A DNA stretch of 64,000 nt from contig NZ_KB898646.1 in assembly GCF_000377665.1 (NCBI RefSeq), positions 62,001-126,000 on the forward strand, written 5' to 3'. The DNA is from Vreelandella zhanjiangensis DSM 21076. Lineage in GTDB: Bacteria; Pseudomonadota; Gammaproteobacteria; Pseudomonadales; Halomonadaceae. The number at the start of each line of letters is the position of its first letter. Position 1 is the stretch's first letter. A model generated the notes under the pieces. That model made no database searches, was not told where the DNA came from, and saw only the letters and a program-made list of their open reading frames with translations. A program made the translations under genes and the position numbers. Shown here one piece after another: positions 28,377-37,003 of the stretch.

Positions 28377-30017
28377 TTGCCTGAACCACTCACTGTGCCA
28401 ACCGCGTTAACCGCCCAGGTTGAGCGTTTGCTGCCCAGCGCCCGTCTGGGAAGATTAGGCCGCCTACGCCGCGGTGTAGAAAAAGAAGGGCTGCGCGTTG
28501 ACGCCCAAGGGCATATCGCTCAAACACCGCATCCCAGTGCCCTGGGCTCTAAATTAACGCACCCGCATATCACGACTGATTATTCCGAGTCATTGATTGA
28601 ATACATCACGCCGGTGTATTCGCAGCCGCGCGAAGCGCTAGCGTTTTTGTCCGACCTGCATACGTTTACCTACCAGCATCTCGATCAAGAGTGGATCTGG
28701 CCGGGCAGCATGCCGTCGCGCCTTTCGGGTAACGACAGTATTCCGATTGCCGACTACGGCACGTCCAACGTGGGTACCATGAAGCACGTGTACCGCAAAG
28801 GGCTGGACGTGCGCTACGGGCGTATCATGCAGGCCATTGCCGGCGTGCATTACAACGTCTCGCTACCCGAAGATATGTGGCACGCCCTGCGCGAGATGGA
28901 AGGCGCGAGCAATATCCCGTTTAACGACTACCGTTCCACGCGTTATTTTGGCCTGATCCGTAATTTTCGCCGCCATAGCTGGCTGCTGCTTTATCTGTTT
29001 GGCGCCTCGCCCGCGATAGATAAAAGCTTTCTACCCGAAGGTAACGTACCCGAGAAGCTGCAGGCGCTGAACGACGATACCTTCTACGCGCCTTACGCCA
29101 CCACGCTGCGCATGTCTGATCTGGGCTACCAGAATAAAGTCCAGTCGCAGCTTAAAATTTGCTTCAATTCGCTATCCAACTATGTGAATACGCTGCGCCA
29201 TGCGATCTCATCGCCTTGGCCGGATTATCAAAAACTGGGCGTTAACGAGGACGGTGACTGGCAGCAGCTAAACGCCAATATCCTGCAAATCGAGAACGAG
29301 TACTACAGCGATATACGCCCCAAACGGGTTGCCAAGCACAATGAAACGCCCAGCCAGGCGCTTGAAGCGCGGGGTGTTGAATATATTGAAGTGCGCTGCC
29401 TGGATTTGAACCCGTTTGATCCTTTAGGCGTCACTGAAGCCCAAATGCGTTTCGTCGATACCTTCCTGATGTGGTGTCTACTCAGCGATAGCCCATGGAT
29501 TTCCGATGAAGAGTGCGACCGCCTGGACGATAACCGGCGCTGGGTGGTGGAGCGCGGACGCGATCCTGAATTGACGTTGATTCGTCAGGGCCAGACCACT
29601 TCGGTACGTGAGTGGGGCGAGCAAATCATTGCCGAAATGCACGAAGTAGCCCGCCTGTTGGATGCGGTCGAAGATGACGCGCCTTATGCGGCGGCGCTGA
29701 ATGAGTTGGCCCCTCGTTTGAAAGACCCATCGCTTACGCCGTCTGCACAGATGCTGACGCGTATCAAAGAGGGCAACGGCTCGTTAAGCGATACCCTGCT
29801 TGCCTTGGCTAAAGAGCAGGGCGAAAAGCTTAAGAACACGCCTATGCTGCGCTCACGCGAAGCTCTGCTTGCGCAGTTGATCGAAACCTCACATCAGCAA
29901 CAGCACGATATCGAGGCCGCAGATCAGGTAAGTTTTGCCGAATTTTTAGAAACCTACTTTACCAAAGCGCGTGAATCCCGTGCTCTGTCGGCGTTACCAC
30001 CTGAGGATAGCCAATGA
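28377..30017 (+). CDS. gshA: Glutamate-cysteine ligase
   Basis: 546 residues, proteobacterial class I type. Catalyses the first step of glutathione synthesis. Motifs include KEGLRVDAQGHI, SLIEYITPVYSQP and KHVYRKGLDVRYGRIMQAIAGVHYN. Start is taken as TTG at 28377, which has AAGGAG 8 nt upstream; an in-frame GTG at 28368 is part of that AAGGAGTG sequence and cannot use it. Overlaps dsbB by 4 bp. Confidence 0.93.
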   Translation: MPEPLTVPTALTAQVERLLPSARLGRLGRLRRGVEKEGLRVDAQGHIAQTPHPSALGSKLTHPHITTDYSESLIEYITPVYSQPREALAFLSDLHTFTYQHLDQEWIWPGSMPSRLSGNDSIPIADYGTSNVGTMKHVYRKGLDVRYGRIMQAIAGVHYNVSLPEDMWHALREMEGASNIPFNDYRSTRYFGLIRNFRRHSWLLLYLFGASPAIDKSFLPEGNVPEKLQALNDDTFYAPYATTLRMSDLGYQNKVQSQLKICFNSLSNYVNTLRHAISSPWPDYQKLGVNEDGDWQQLNANILQIENEYYSDIRPKRVAKHNETPSQALEARGVEYIEVRCLDLNPFDPLGVTEAQMRFVDTFLMWCLLSDSPWISDEECDRLDDNRRWVVERGRDPELTLIRQGQTTSVREWGEQIIAEMHEVARLLDAVEDDAPYAAALNELAPRLKDPSLTPSAQMLTRIKEGNGSLSDTLLALAKEQGEKLKNTPMLRSREALLAQLIETSHQQQHDIEAADQVSFAEFLETYFTKARESRALSALPPEDSQ

Positions 30018-30514
30018 ACCAGGCAGCACTTCGTCCAGTCGCCCTCGCGGGCCTGGCATTTTGTGTATTGATGATGGCGGTAGCGCTCGGCCTTGAGCAT
30101 ATTGGCGGGTTTGAACCCTGCCCACTATGTGTTTTTCAGCGCGTAGCGGTGATCGTCGCAGGGTTAATCTTTGCGGTAGCGGCTATTCATAACCCCGGTG
30201 GCAAGGTAGGCGCAGGTATTTACGGTGTGCTAGGCCTCGCGGCGGTGGGAACGGGCGCCTTTATTGCCGGGCGCCACGTCTGGCTGCAAAGCTTACCTGC
30301 CGATCAGGTACCTTCCTGTGGGCCTGGTCTTGATTACATGATGGATGTGCTGCCCATGAGGGATGTCATTTCCATGGTGCTTAATAGCTCAGGTGAGTGT
30401 GCTGAGATCGACTTTATGTTCCTGGGCTTCTCACTGCCTGCCTGGACGCTACTTGGTTTCGCGATACTCGCGCTCGTACCGTTGCGTATGCTGTGGTTAG
30501 CGATTAAACGCTAA
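30014..30514 (+). CDS. dsbB: Disulfide bond formation protein DsbB
   Basis: 166 residues, four membrane segments. Reoxidises DsbA using quinone. First redox pair CPLC (about 36-39) in the first periplasmic loop; second pair in PSCG and SSGECAEI. Start overlaps the gshA stop (ATGA), linking glutathione and disulfide functions in one transcript. Confidence 0.93.
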   Translation: MNQAALRPVALAGLAFCVLMMAVALGLEHIGGFEPCPLCVFQRVAVIVAGLIFAVAAIHNPGGKVGAGIYGVLGLAAVGTGAFIAGRHVWLQSLPADQVPSCGPGLDYMMDVLPMRDVISMVLNSSGECAEIDFMFLGFSLPAWTLLGFAILALVPLRMLWLAIKR

Positions 30515-30563
30515 TGTTTTAAGCTGTCGGCTATTACTCAAAAACAATAAATAGGAGCACGAC

Positions 30564-31415
30564 GTGCTTTATCGCCACTTCGCCACACAAGAAGAGATCG
30601 ACCGGGCCTACAATCCAATGCTTGGTCGAGACCCTCAGGTTTTAGTCCAAGACTGGCAGCAGCGTAGTGAAGCGTCACGCGCACAACACCGGGTGACGCT
30701 GGATCTTGCCTATGGTCCTTCCACTGCCGAGCGCATGGATATCTTCCATGCACAAAGCGCGGATGCTCCTGTGCATGTTTTTTATCATGGCGGCTATTGG
30801 CGCTCATTAAGTCATCGTGAGTTCAGTTTTATTGTCGATGGTCTCGTCAAGGCGGGCATTACGGTAGCCGTGGTCAATTACGCCCTGTGTCCCGAGGTGC
30901 GTTTTAGCGAGCTGGTTCGGCAAAGCCAGGCAGCCGTTGCCTATATCTATCGGCATGCAAAAGCGCTAGGGGTCGATCCTTCTCAACTGAGCATTTCAGG
31001 GCATTCAGCCGGTGGGCATTTGTCGGCCATGCTTATTGCGACCGACTGGGAAGGCGGTTTTGGCTTGCCCAATCAGTTGATTCGCGGCGCGCTGTGCATC
31101 AGTGGTTTATACGATCTGCGGCCATTTCCATGGTCGTGGCTGCAGCCGAAGCTGCAGTTAAGCGGGCGAGATGTTCAGGAATTCAGCCCGTTATGGCTAC
31201 CGTGCCGGGTATCGGCTCCAATGCAGTTAGCCGTGGGTGGCCAAGAGTCTGCCGAGTTTGAACGGCAAATGACGGCGTATGGCGAGCAATTACTGCGCGA
31301 CGGCCAACAGGTAGAGCAACATTTACTCAATGAAGCCGACCACTTTTCCATTCTTGAGCACTATCTTGAAGGGGGGTGTTTTGTTGAGTGGATCAAGGCG
31401 TTTCATAAGGTTTAG
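30564..31415 (+). CDS. Arylformamidase-like alpha/beta hydrolase
   Basis: 283 residues, cytoplasmic. Oxyanion motif HGGYW (VFYHGGYWRS, about 74-78), nucleophile elbow GHSAGGH, and a late His in NEADHFSIL. HGGYW with this length is characteristic of kynurenine formamidase/arylformamidase-like hydrolases, which deformylate N-formylkynurenine or related N-formyl arylamines. It converges on an operon that appears to degrade anthranilate, the downstream product of kynurenine. Other carbamate or ester substrates cannot be excluded. Confidence 0.72.
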   Translation: MLYRHFATQEEIDRAYNPMLGRDPQVLVQDWQQRSEASRAQHRVTLDLAYGPSTAERMDIFHAQSADAPVHVFYHGGYWRSLSHREFSFIVDGLVKAGITVAVVNYALCPEVRFSELVRQSQAAVAYIYRHAKALGVDPSQLSISGHSAGGHLSAMLIATDWEGGFGLPNQLIRGALCISGLYDLRPFPWSWLQPKLQLSGRDVQEFSPLWLPCRVSAPMQLAVGGQESAEFERQMTAYGEQLLRDGQQVEQHLLNEADHFSILEHYLEGGCFVEWIKAFHKV

Positions 31416-31416
31416 C

Positions 31417-31440
31417 AGCGCCCCGTCTGGGGCGCTTTTA
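31417..31440. terminator. Bidirectional terminator between the hydrolase and the Rid-family gene
   Basis: AGCGCCCC GTCT GGGGCGCT followed by TTTTA; it sits in the 30 bp between convergent stop codons. Confidence 0.85.
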
Positions 31441-31445
31441 TATCT

Positions 31446-31859
31446 CTAGGCGCCAGGAATCATCGCTGTCGCTTCGATTTCCACCTTGGCCTGGTCTTCG
31501 ACCAGCCCTGCCACCTGAACCATGGTCATCGCCGGAAAATGCTTACCCAATACTTCGCGGTAGGCAGCACCGACTTCTTTAAGTCGCGCCAGATACTCCC
31601 GTTTATCCGTCACATACCACGTTAACCGCACGAGATGCTCAGGGCCTGCGTTAGCCTCTTTCAAGACCGCCACAATATTTTGCAGTGCCTGATTCACTTG
31701 AGCGACAAAGTCATCGCTTTCAAATACCTGGTCGGCATTCCAGCCGATCTGCCCGCCTACAAAAACGGTCTGGCCCGAAGCAAGCACACCATTGGCGTAG
31801 CCGGCGGCTGCTTTCCAGGAAGAGGGGTGGAGAAGCTGATGAAAAGTGGCGTCACTCAT
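31446..31859 (-). CDS. Rid (YjgF/YER057c/UK114) family protein, pathway-linked
   Basis: 137 residues with the chorismate-mutase-like Rid fold: SGQTVFVGGQIGWN, the SDDFVAQVNQALQNIVAVL helix and the C-terminal KVEIEATA. Canonical RidA has an essential Arg in PARS; here the position reads PAMT (Met111), so standard 2-aminoacrylate deaminase activity is doubtful. Other Rid-superfamily members (for example 2-aminomuconate deaminase) act in aminoaromatic catabolism, which fits its place as the last gene of the anthranilate-type operon. ATG at 31859 has AAGGA about 8 nt upstream; a longer start would overlap the thioesterase gene. Confidence 0.85.
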   Translation of the reverse strand: MSDATFHQLLHPSSWKAAAGYANGVLASGQTVFVGGQIGWNADQVFESDDFVAQVNQALQNIVAVLKEANAGPEHLVRLTWYVTDKREYLARLKEVGAAYREVLGKHFPAMTMVQVAGLVEDQAKVEIEATAMIPGA

Positions 31860-31870
31860 GTTGGCTATCC

Positions 31871-32278
31871 TTATTGGTTGTCGACGGTAATATGCTGGCG
31901 TATCGCATCGTTCCATGGCATAGACTTACCGCTACTTAACTCCATGAATACAAGCGTTAAACAACTGGTTAAGCGTTTCTGCTCACCGCAGTAAGCAATA
32001 ATTTGAAGGTTTAGGCTGCTTCGCCCTACGGCCTGAACACTCAGTTCAAACATAAGCCGTTCGCCTAGTCGGCTAGGCGCGTGGAACTGGGTCTCGATAG
32101 AAACAGTGGGAACCCCCGTGCCATTTTCCACGTGCAGCTGGTTAAAGTCGTGGTGCAGAACCTCTTCGAACCAGTCCTCTACCACGGAGTTAATCAGCTC
32201 AAAATAGCGCGGATAAAAAACGATACCCGCGGGGTCACAATGCTGAAAACGAACCTTTCGCTGTGTCGTAAACGCCAT
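31871..32278 (-). CDS. 4-hydroxybenzoyl-CoA thioesterase-family (4HBT) acyl-CoA thioesterase
   Basis: 135 residues, hot-dog fold. RFQHCDPAGIVFYPRYFELIN near the N-terminus contains the catalytic Asp of the 4HBT class. It likely hydrolyses an aromatic or alicyclic CoA thioester, perhaps releasing CoA from dead-end intermediates of the operon. Separated from the Rid gene by 11 bp and from livF by about 70 bp of tandem repeat. Confidence 0.85.
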   Translation of the reverse strand: MAFTTQRKVRFQHCDPAGIVFYPRYFELINSVVEDWFEEVLHHDFNQLHVENGTGVPTVSIETQFHAPSRLGERLMFELSVQAVGRSSLNLQIIAYCGEQKRLTSCLTLVFMELSSGKSMPWNDAIRQHITVDNQ

Positions 32279-32308
32279 TGCTCCTCCTGTTTATTATCAG
32301 CTGTTTTG

Positions 32309-32350
32309 TTAACTAGGTTTTTAACTAGATTCTTAACTAAACTATTAACT
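32309..32350. repeat. 12 bp tandem repeat running into the livF-like stop codon
   Basis: TTAACTAGGTTT, TTAACTAGATTC, TTAACTAAACTA and TTAACTAC lie head to tail. The TAG stop of the ATPase gene (32349-32351, minus strand) is inside the last unit. Confidence 0.85.
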
Positions 32351-33029
32351 ACACGCCCAGATAACGGTCTCGAAGCGTGCCATCAAGTAAGGCTGGCTTG
32401 CCATCCCACACTGTGCAGCCTTTTTCCAGGATGGTGCAGCGATCAGCAATGGGGAGTATTTCACTTAATGACTTATCCACCAGCAGCGTGGCCTGGCCTT
32501 GCTCCTTGAGCAGGCGAATCGCTCGCCAGATCTCCTGGCGGATAACCGGTGCCAGGCCTTCGGTGGCTTCATCGAGCACCAGAAGGCGAGGGTTGGTCAT
32601 TAATGCACGGCCAATGGCTAACATCTGCTGTTCGCCCCCCGAAAGCGTCTTGGCCATTTGTGCGCGGCGTTCTTCCAGGCGTGGAAAGAGAGTTTCGACT
32701 TTATTTAACGTCCACTCGCCGGGCCGTGCGGTCACCATCAGGTTTTCGCGAACGGTGAGATTAGGAAAGCAGCGTCGGCCTTCAGGAACCAGGCCCAGCC
32801 CCGCTTTGGCGATTCGATAAGCGGGTAAGCGGCGTAGATTTTGAGCATCAAACTCAATGCTGCCTTTACTTGCCGGGGTCAGCCCGAATATCGAGCGAAT
32901 GGTCGTGGTTTTGCCCATACCGTTGCGGCCCATCAGCGCGACCATTTCACCGGCGTTGACTTCCAGATTAACGCCAAATAGCGCCTGGGAAGGCCCGTAG
33001 AAAGTTTCAATATCGGCAACTTTAAGCAT
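32349..33029 (-). CDS. Branched-chain-type ABC transporter ATPase (LivF-like)
   Basis: 226 residues. Walker A GRNGMGKTT, signature LSGGEQQ, Walker B RLLVLDEATEGLAP. Second ATPase of a HAAT-type importer. Start taken at the third of three consecutive ATGs (33027-33029), 7 nt from GGGGA and giving the family start MLKVADIETFYG. Overlaps livG's end region, so it is translationally coupled. Substrate probably the aromatic acid used by the operon. Confidence 0.9.
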   Translation of the reverse strand: MLKVADIETFYGPSQALFGVNLEVNAGEMVALMGRNGMGKTTTIRSIFGLTPASKGSIEFDAQNLRRLPAYRIAKAGLGLVPEGRRCFPNLTVRENLMVTARPGEWTLNKVETLFPRLEERRAQMAKTLSGGEQQMLAIGRALMTNPRLLVLDEATEGLAPVIRQEIWRAIRLLKEQGQATLLVDKSLSEILPIADRCTILEKGCTVWDGKPALLDGTLRDRYLGV

Positions 33030-33774
33030 CATCATTCCCCAGGTAAGCTTCCCGAACGCGAGGGTCCTGTTTGATCGCATGGCTATCCCCATGGGCGATC
33101 ACGCTACCCGATACCAAGACAGAAATACGATCGGCCAGCCGGAAGACAGCCTCCATGTCATGCTCAATCAGCAGGATAGGCACTTCGTGTTTCAGCGCTT
33201 CGAGCAGCTCGGTAAGCTTGGCTGATCCTTCAGGGCCCAGGCCCGCCATGGGTTCATCCAGCAGTAGGGCACGCGGTTTGAGCGCCAGGGCGCAGGCGAC
33301 TTCTACCTGGCGGCGTTCGCCATGCGAAAGCTCCGATACCGGCGTCCAGGCGCGGTGGCTCAGCTGCATACGCTCGAGCGCCTCATAGGCAGGTTCCAGA
33401 AGTGCCTTGTCGCGGGCGATGGGTTTCCAGAAACGGAAGCTATGACTTTGCAGTGCCTGAACGCCCATCATCACGTTACGCATAACCGATAAGGGTTCTG
33501 CCAGGGATGAAACCTGAAAGCTGCGTCCCAGGCCAAGCCTTGCGCGCTGGGCAATGCTCATCTGGGTAATCTCGGTACCGGCCAGGAAGACGCTGCCCTC
33601 ATCAGGGCGTAAATTGCCGGCTATTTGCCCAATCAAAGTGGATTTGCCCGCCCCGTTAGGACCGATAAGCGCATGAATCTCGCCTTGATGCAGTTCCAGT
33701 GAGACATCATGAGTCGCCTGTAGGGCACCAAAGCGCTTGTGCAAATGTTGCAGCGAAAGGATTACATCACTCAT
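33022..33774 (-). CDS. Branched-chain-type ABC transporter ATPase (LivG-like)
   Basis: 250 residues. Walker A GPNGAGKST, signature LSHGERRQVE, Walker B ALLLDEPMAGLGP. ATG at 33774 is preceded by GGGAGGGAG at 5 nt and overlaps the livM-like stop by 8 bp. The longer in-frame TTG start has no ribosome site. Confidence 0.92.
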   Translation of the reverse strand: MSDVILSLQHLHKRFGALQATHDVSLELHQGEIHALIGPNGAGKSTLIGQIAGNLRPDEGSVFLAGTEITQMSIAQRARLGLGRSFQVSSLAEPLSVMRNVMMGVQALQSHSFRFWKPIARDKALLEPAYEALERMQLSHRAWTPVSELSHGERRQVEVACALALKPRALLLDEPMAGLGPEGSAKLTELLEALKHEVPILLIEHDMEAVFRLADRISVLVSGSVIAHGDSHAIKQDPRVREAYLGNDDA

Positions 33775-34837
33775 TGCGCTCCCTCCCGGCAAGCCAGCCC
33801 ATTACACCGTGCTTGGCAAACAGCACAACGCCTAATAGCACCAGCCCAAGGAAGAGCTGCCAATATTCGGTGATCCCGCCTAGCAGCATTTCCATCATCA
33901 CAAACAAGATAGCGCCGGCAAGCGGGCCGTAAAGGCGCCCAACACCGCCTAAAATAACGATAACCATCAGCTCACCGGAGAAGTGCCAGCTGAGCATCGT
34001 TGGGCTGATAAACCCGTTCAAATCCGCATACAGTGCGCCAGCAAGCCCGGTAATCGCGGCGGAAATTACAAACGCTACCAAGCGAATGGGGTAGGGGCTA
34101 ATGCCTGCTGTCGCCAAGCGTACATCGTTTAATCGCGCCATGGTCAACGCGGCGCCAAAGCGTGATTTCATCAGGCGTGAGGTAATCGCCATCGCTAGAA
34201 CAAGGCCGGTAAAGCAGATAAGAAAATAGGTTAATGCGTTAGTGGTATCTACTATGGGGAGGCTATTGCGCAGGTAAATAGGCAAGCCATCTTCGCCACC
34301 ATAGGTTGGCCAGGAGTTGGCAAAGTAATAAATCATCTGCGCAAAGGCCAGGGTGATCATGATGAAGTACACCCCGGTGGTGCGCAGTGAAATAGCCCCG
34401 ATGGCCAGCGCCAGAAGCCCGCACAGCACAATAGCTGCCAGCCATACCACCAGCAGGCTATCGCTGCCCGGTACGTTAAATGGCCAGGTCATAAACGGTG
34501 TCATATCAAAGGCGTGGTAAGCACTGATCCCCGCGATATAGCCACCCAGGCCGAAATACGCGGCGTGACCAAAACTCACCATGCCGCCGTAGCCAATGGC
34601 TAAGTTAAGGCCTACGGCCGCCATGGCAATAATCGTGATTCTGGACGCCAAATTAACGTAATAAAGATGGCCCAGAAAGTAAGCGGCTATGGGTAACAGT
34701 AGGAGTAGACCGAGCAGAATCATCTGCACGATGCCCTTACGCCCAAAGTGGCTATCTACCTGGGTAGCTGGCGCAACCTCGGCAGTGCCTTGGCTCGGCA
34801 TCGGCGTTTTCTTGGACACAGGTGTGTAATTAGTCAT
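33767..34837 (-). CDS. Branched-chain-type ABC transporter permease (LivM-like)
   Basis: 356 residues, about nine to ten membrane segments. The family core AVGLNLAIGYGGMVSFGHAAYFGLGGY is present at about 75-101. A hydrophilic N-terminal tail of about 33 residues is longer than usual. Overlaps the livH-like stop by 8 bp. Confidence 0.92.
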   Translation of the reverse strand: MTNYTPVSKKTPMPSQGTAEVAPATQVDSHFGRKGIVQMILLGLLLLLPIAAYFLGHLYYVNLASRITIIAMAAVGLNLAIGYGGMVSFGHAAYFGLGGYIAGISAYHAFDMTPFMTWPFNVPGSDSLLVVWLAAIVLCGLLALAIGAISLRTTGVYFIMITLAFAQMIYYFANSWPTYGGEDGLPIYLRNSLPIVDTTNALTYFLICFTGLVLAMAITSRLMKSRFGAALTMARLNDVRLATAGISPYPIRLVAFVISAAITGLAGALYADLNGFISPTMLSWHFSGELMVIVILGGVGRLYGPLAGAILFVMMEMLLGGITEYWQLFLGLVLLGVVLFAKHGVMGWLAGRERNE

Positions 34838-35759
34838 GGGCAGAGAACAATCCCTTCGGCTTGAACGCGAGAATAACGGCCATGAGGATATAGATCAGCA
34901 TCGCGGCCAGCGCCGCCCCGGTGCCGGTTGCCTCGGATGGCGGCATAAAGGCGCGGAAGAAAATAGGCAAATAAACCCGGCCAAGCGTATCGACAACACC
35001 TACCAGCAGGGCTCCGAAGAGAGCCCCTTTGATAGAGCCGATTCCACCGATGACGATGACCACAAAGGCGAGAATCAACACCGGCTCGCCCATGCCTACC
35101 TGTACGGACTGCAATGCGCCGACCAGCGCACCCGCCAAGCCCGCAAGTGCTGCCCCCAAGGCAAATACCACGGTATACAGCCGTGCGATATTCACGCCCA
35201 GTGCGCCAATCATTTCACGGTCACTTTCCCCCGCACGAATGCGCATGCCTAACCGCGTTCGGGAAATCAGCAGGTAAAGAGCAATCGAAATACTCACCCC
35301 CACGCCAATCAGCATCAGGCGGTAAAGGGGGTAGCGGGTACCTCCCGGTAGCGTGACGAATCCGGTTAACCAGGAAGGTGGGCTTAGCCAGAGTGGAGAT
35401 GAGCCGAAAATCCAGCGTGTACCTTCCGAGAAGATCAATATAAGTGCAAAGGTTGCCAGCACCTGATCAAGGTGAGGGCGATGATACAGGCGGCGTATCA
35501 CCAGGAGTTCAACCAGCGCGCCTACCAGGGCAGCCGCGGTAATACCCGCGCCCAGCCCAATCAGAAAAGAGCCTGTCGATGCGGTCACCGCCGCTGTCGC
35601 GTAGGCGCCCACCATATAAAACGAGCCGTGGGCGAGGTTGATAAGACCCATCACCCCGAATATTAGCGTGAGGCCGCTGGCCATCAGAAACAGCATGGTG
35701 CCAAGCTGCACGCCGTTGAGTAATTGCTCAATTAGCAGAGTAACGGACACGTTGGGCAT
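34830..35759 (-). CDS. Branched-chain-type ABC transporter permease (LivH-like)
   Basis: 309 residues, eight or so membrane segments. Opens with LLIEQLLNGVQLGTMLFLMASGLTLIFGVMGLINLAHGSFYM, the LivH hallmark. Forms the channel with the LivM-like subunit. Confidence 0.93.
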   Translation of the reverse strand: MPNVSVTLLIEQLLNGVQLGTMLFLMASGLTLIFGVMGLINLAHGSFYMVGAYATAAVTASTGSFLIGLGAGITAAALVGALVELLVIRRLYHRPHLDQVLATFALILIFSEGTRWIFGSSPLWLSPPSWLTGFVTLPGGTRYPLYRLMLIGVGVSISIALYLLISRTRLGMRIRAGESDREMIGALGVNIARLYTVVFALGAALAGLAGALVGALQSVQVGMGEPVLILAFVVIVIGGIGSIKGALFGALLVGVVDTLGRVYLPIFFRAFMPPSEATGTGAALAAMLIYILMAVILAFKPKGLFSAHD

Positions 35760-35827
35760 CCTTTAACGAAGGAAAGTGGAGATGGAATTAGAGATAGGCT
35801 GGGTGAAATCACCCAGCCACGCTGATC

Positions 35828-36970
35828 TCACATCTGGCACTGTTCGAAATAAACGTCCTGAATATCTTCGATTGCGATACCCAGCAGGCGGTTGGTAGGT
35901 TGACCATCATCACCTTCTACTACTTCACGAACGTAGATATCCTGGATGGGATGGTGATTGGGGCCGAACCGGAATTCGCCGCGTACGCTGTCAAAGTCGG
36001 CGGCACGCAGTGCTTCACGGAAGGCGTCTTGATCGTCAGGATGGGCGACTTCCAGGGCGCTTAAAATCAGGTTCGCGGTGTCAAAACCCTGTGCTGCATA
36101 AAGGGTCGGTGTCCGGCCGTAGGCTTCTCGGAAGCTGTCTACAAAGCGATGATTGGTTTCATTATCCAGATCATAAGCCCAGAGCGACGTATTACGCGCG
36201 CCAATGGCCGCGCTGCCCACCGCCTTGATTAAAATCTCATCAAACGAGAACGCTGCGCCGAAAATGGGAATATCCACGCCCGAGCTTTCCCACTGTTTCA
36301 TAAACGAGATGCCCATGCCGCCGGGTAGAAAGAAGAACAAGCTATCGGCATCGCTGGCGCGAATCTGAGCAATTTCAGCTGCGTAGTCGGTTTGGCCCAT
36401 CTGGGTGTAGAGCTCGTCGACTACGTCACCTTCATAAAGGTGCTTGAAACCCGCCAGGGCGTCAGTACCTGCCGGGTAGTTCGGTGCCATGATAATAGGC
36501 CGCTCGTAGCCTTCTTCGCGCATGTAAGCGCCCATGGCACCGTGCAGGTTATCGTTCTGGTAGGCCACGTTAAAGTAGTTCTCATGGCACATACGGCCGG
36601 CTAAATCGGAAGGCCCTGCATTAGGGGACAGGTAAAAAGTGCCCTGGCGTGTGACGGAAGGCACTACTGCCATGGCAAGGTTGGACCAGATAATGCCGGT
36701 AAGAATGTCAACATCGTCACGCTGCATAAACTCATTGGCCAGGCTGCGCGCCAGGTCAGGACGGTTAGCATCATCCTGAATGAGCACTTCAACTTCATCC
36801 TGTCCCGACTGCTCCATCGCCAGCATAAAGCCATCGCGCACATCGACACCCAAGTGAGAGCCACCGCCTGAAAGCGTCGTAATCATGCCGATTTTGACGT
36901 TCTCAGCCTGAGCCATCGCGACGCTTGAAGAGAGCAGAAGGCCAAGGCCTAAGCGAGTCATGTTTTTCAT
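35828..36970 (-). CDS. Periplasmic substrate-binding protein of Liv-type ABC transporter
   Basis: 380 residues with signal peptide (MKNMTRLGLGLLLSSSVAMAQA) and a type I periplasmic binding fold (VKIGMITTLSGGGSHLGVDVRDGFMLA). Receptors of this type in aromatic operons bind benzoate-like acids rather than branched amino acids; the ligand here is inferred from context as an aminobenzoate. Start at 36970 has GAGG at 8 nt; the ATG six bases earlier is too close to it. Confidence 0.9.
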   Translation of the reverse strand: MKNMTRLGLGLLLSSSVAMAQAENVKIGMITTLSGGGSHLGVDVRDGFMLAMEQSGQDEVEVLIQDDANRPDLARSLANEFMQRDDVDILTGIIWSNLAMAVVPSVTRQGTFYLSPNAGPSDLAGRMCHENYFNVAYQNDNLHGAMGAYMREEGYERPIIMAPNYPAGTDALAGFKHLYEGDVVDELYTQMGQTDYAAEIAQIRASDADSLFFFLPGGMGISFMKQWESSGVDIPIFGAAFSFDEILIKAVGSAAIGARNTSLWAYDLDNETNHRFVDSFREAYGRTPTLYAAQGFDTANLILSALEVAHPDDQDAFREALRAADFDSVRGEFRFGPNHHPIQDIYVREVVEGDDGQPTNRLLGIAIEDIQDVYFEQCQM

Positions 36971-37003
36971 AATCATTCCCTCAATGTATTTATGGCGTTG
37001 TTA

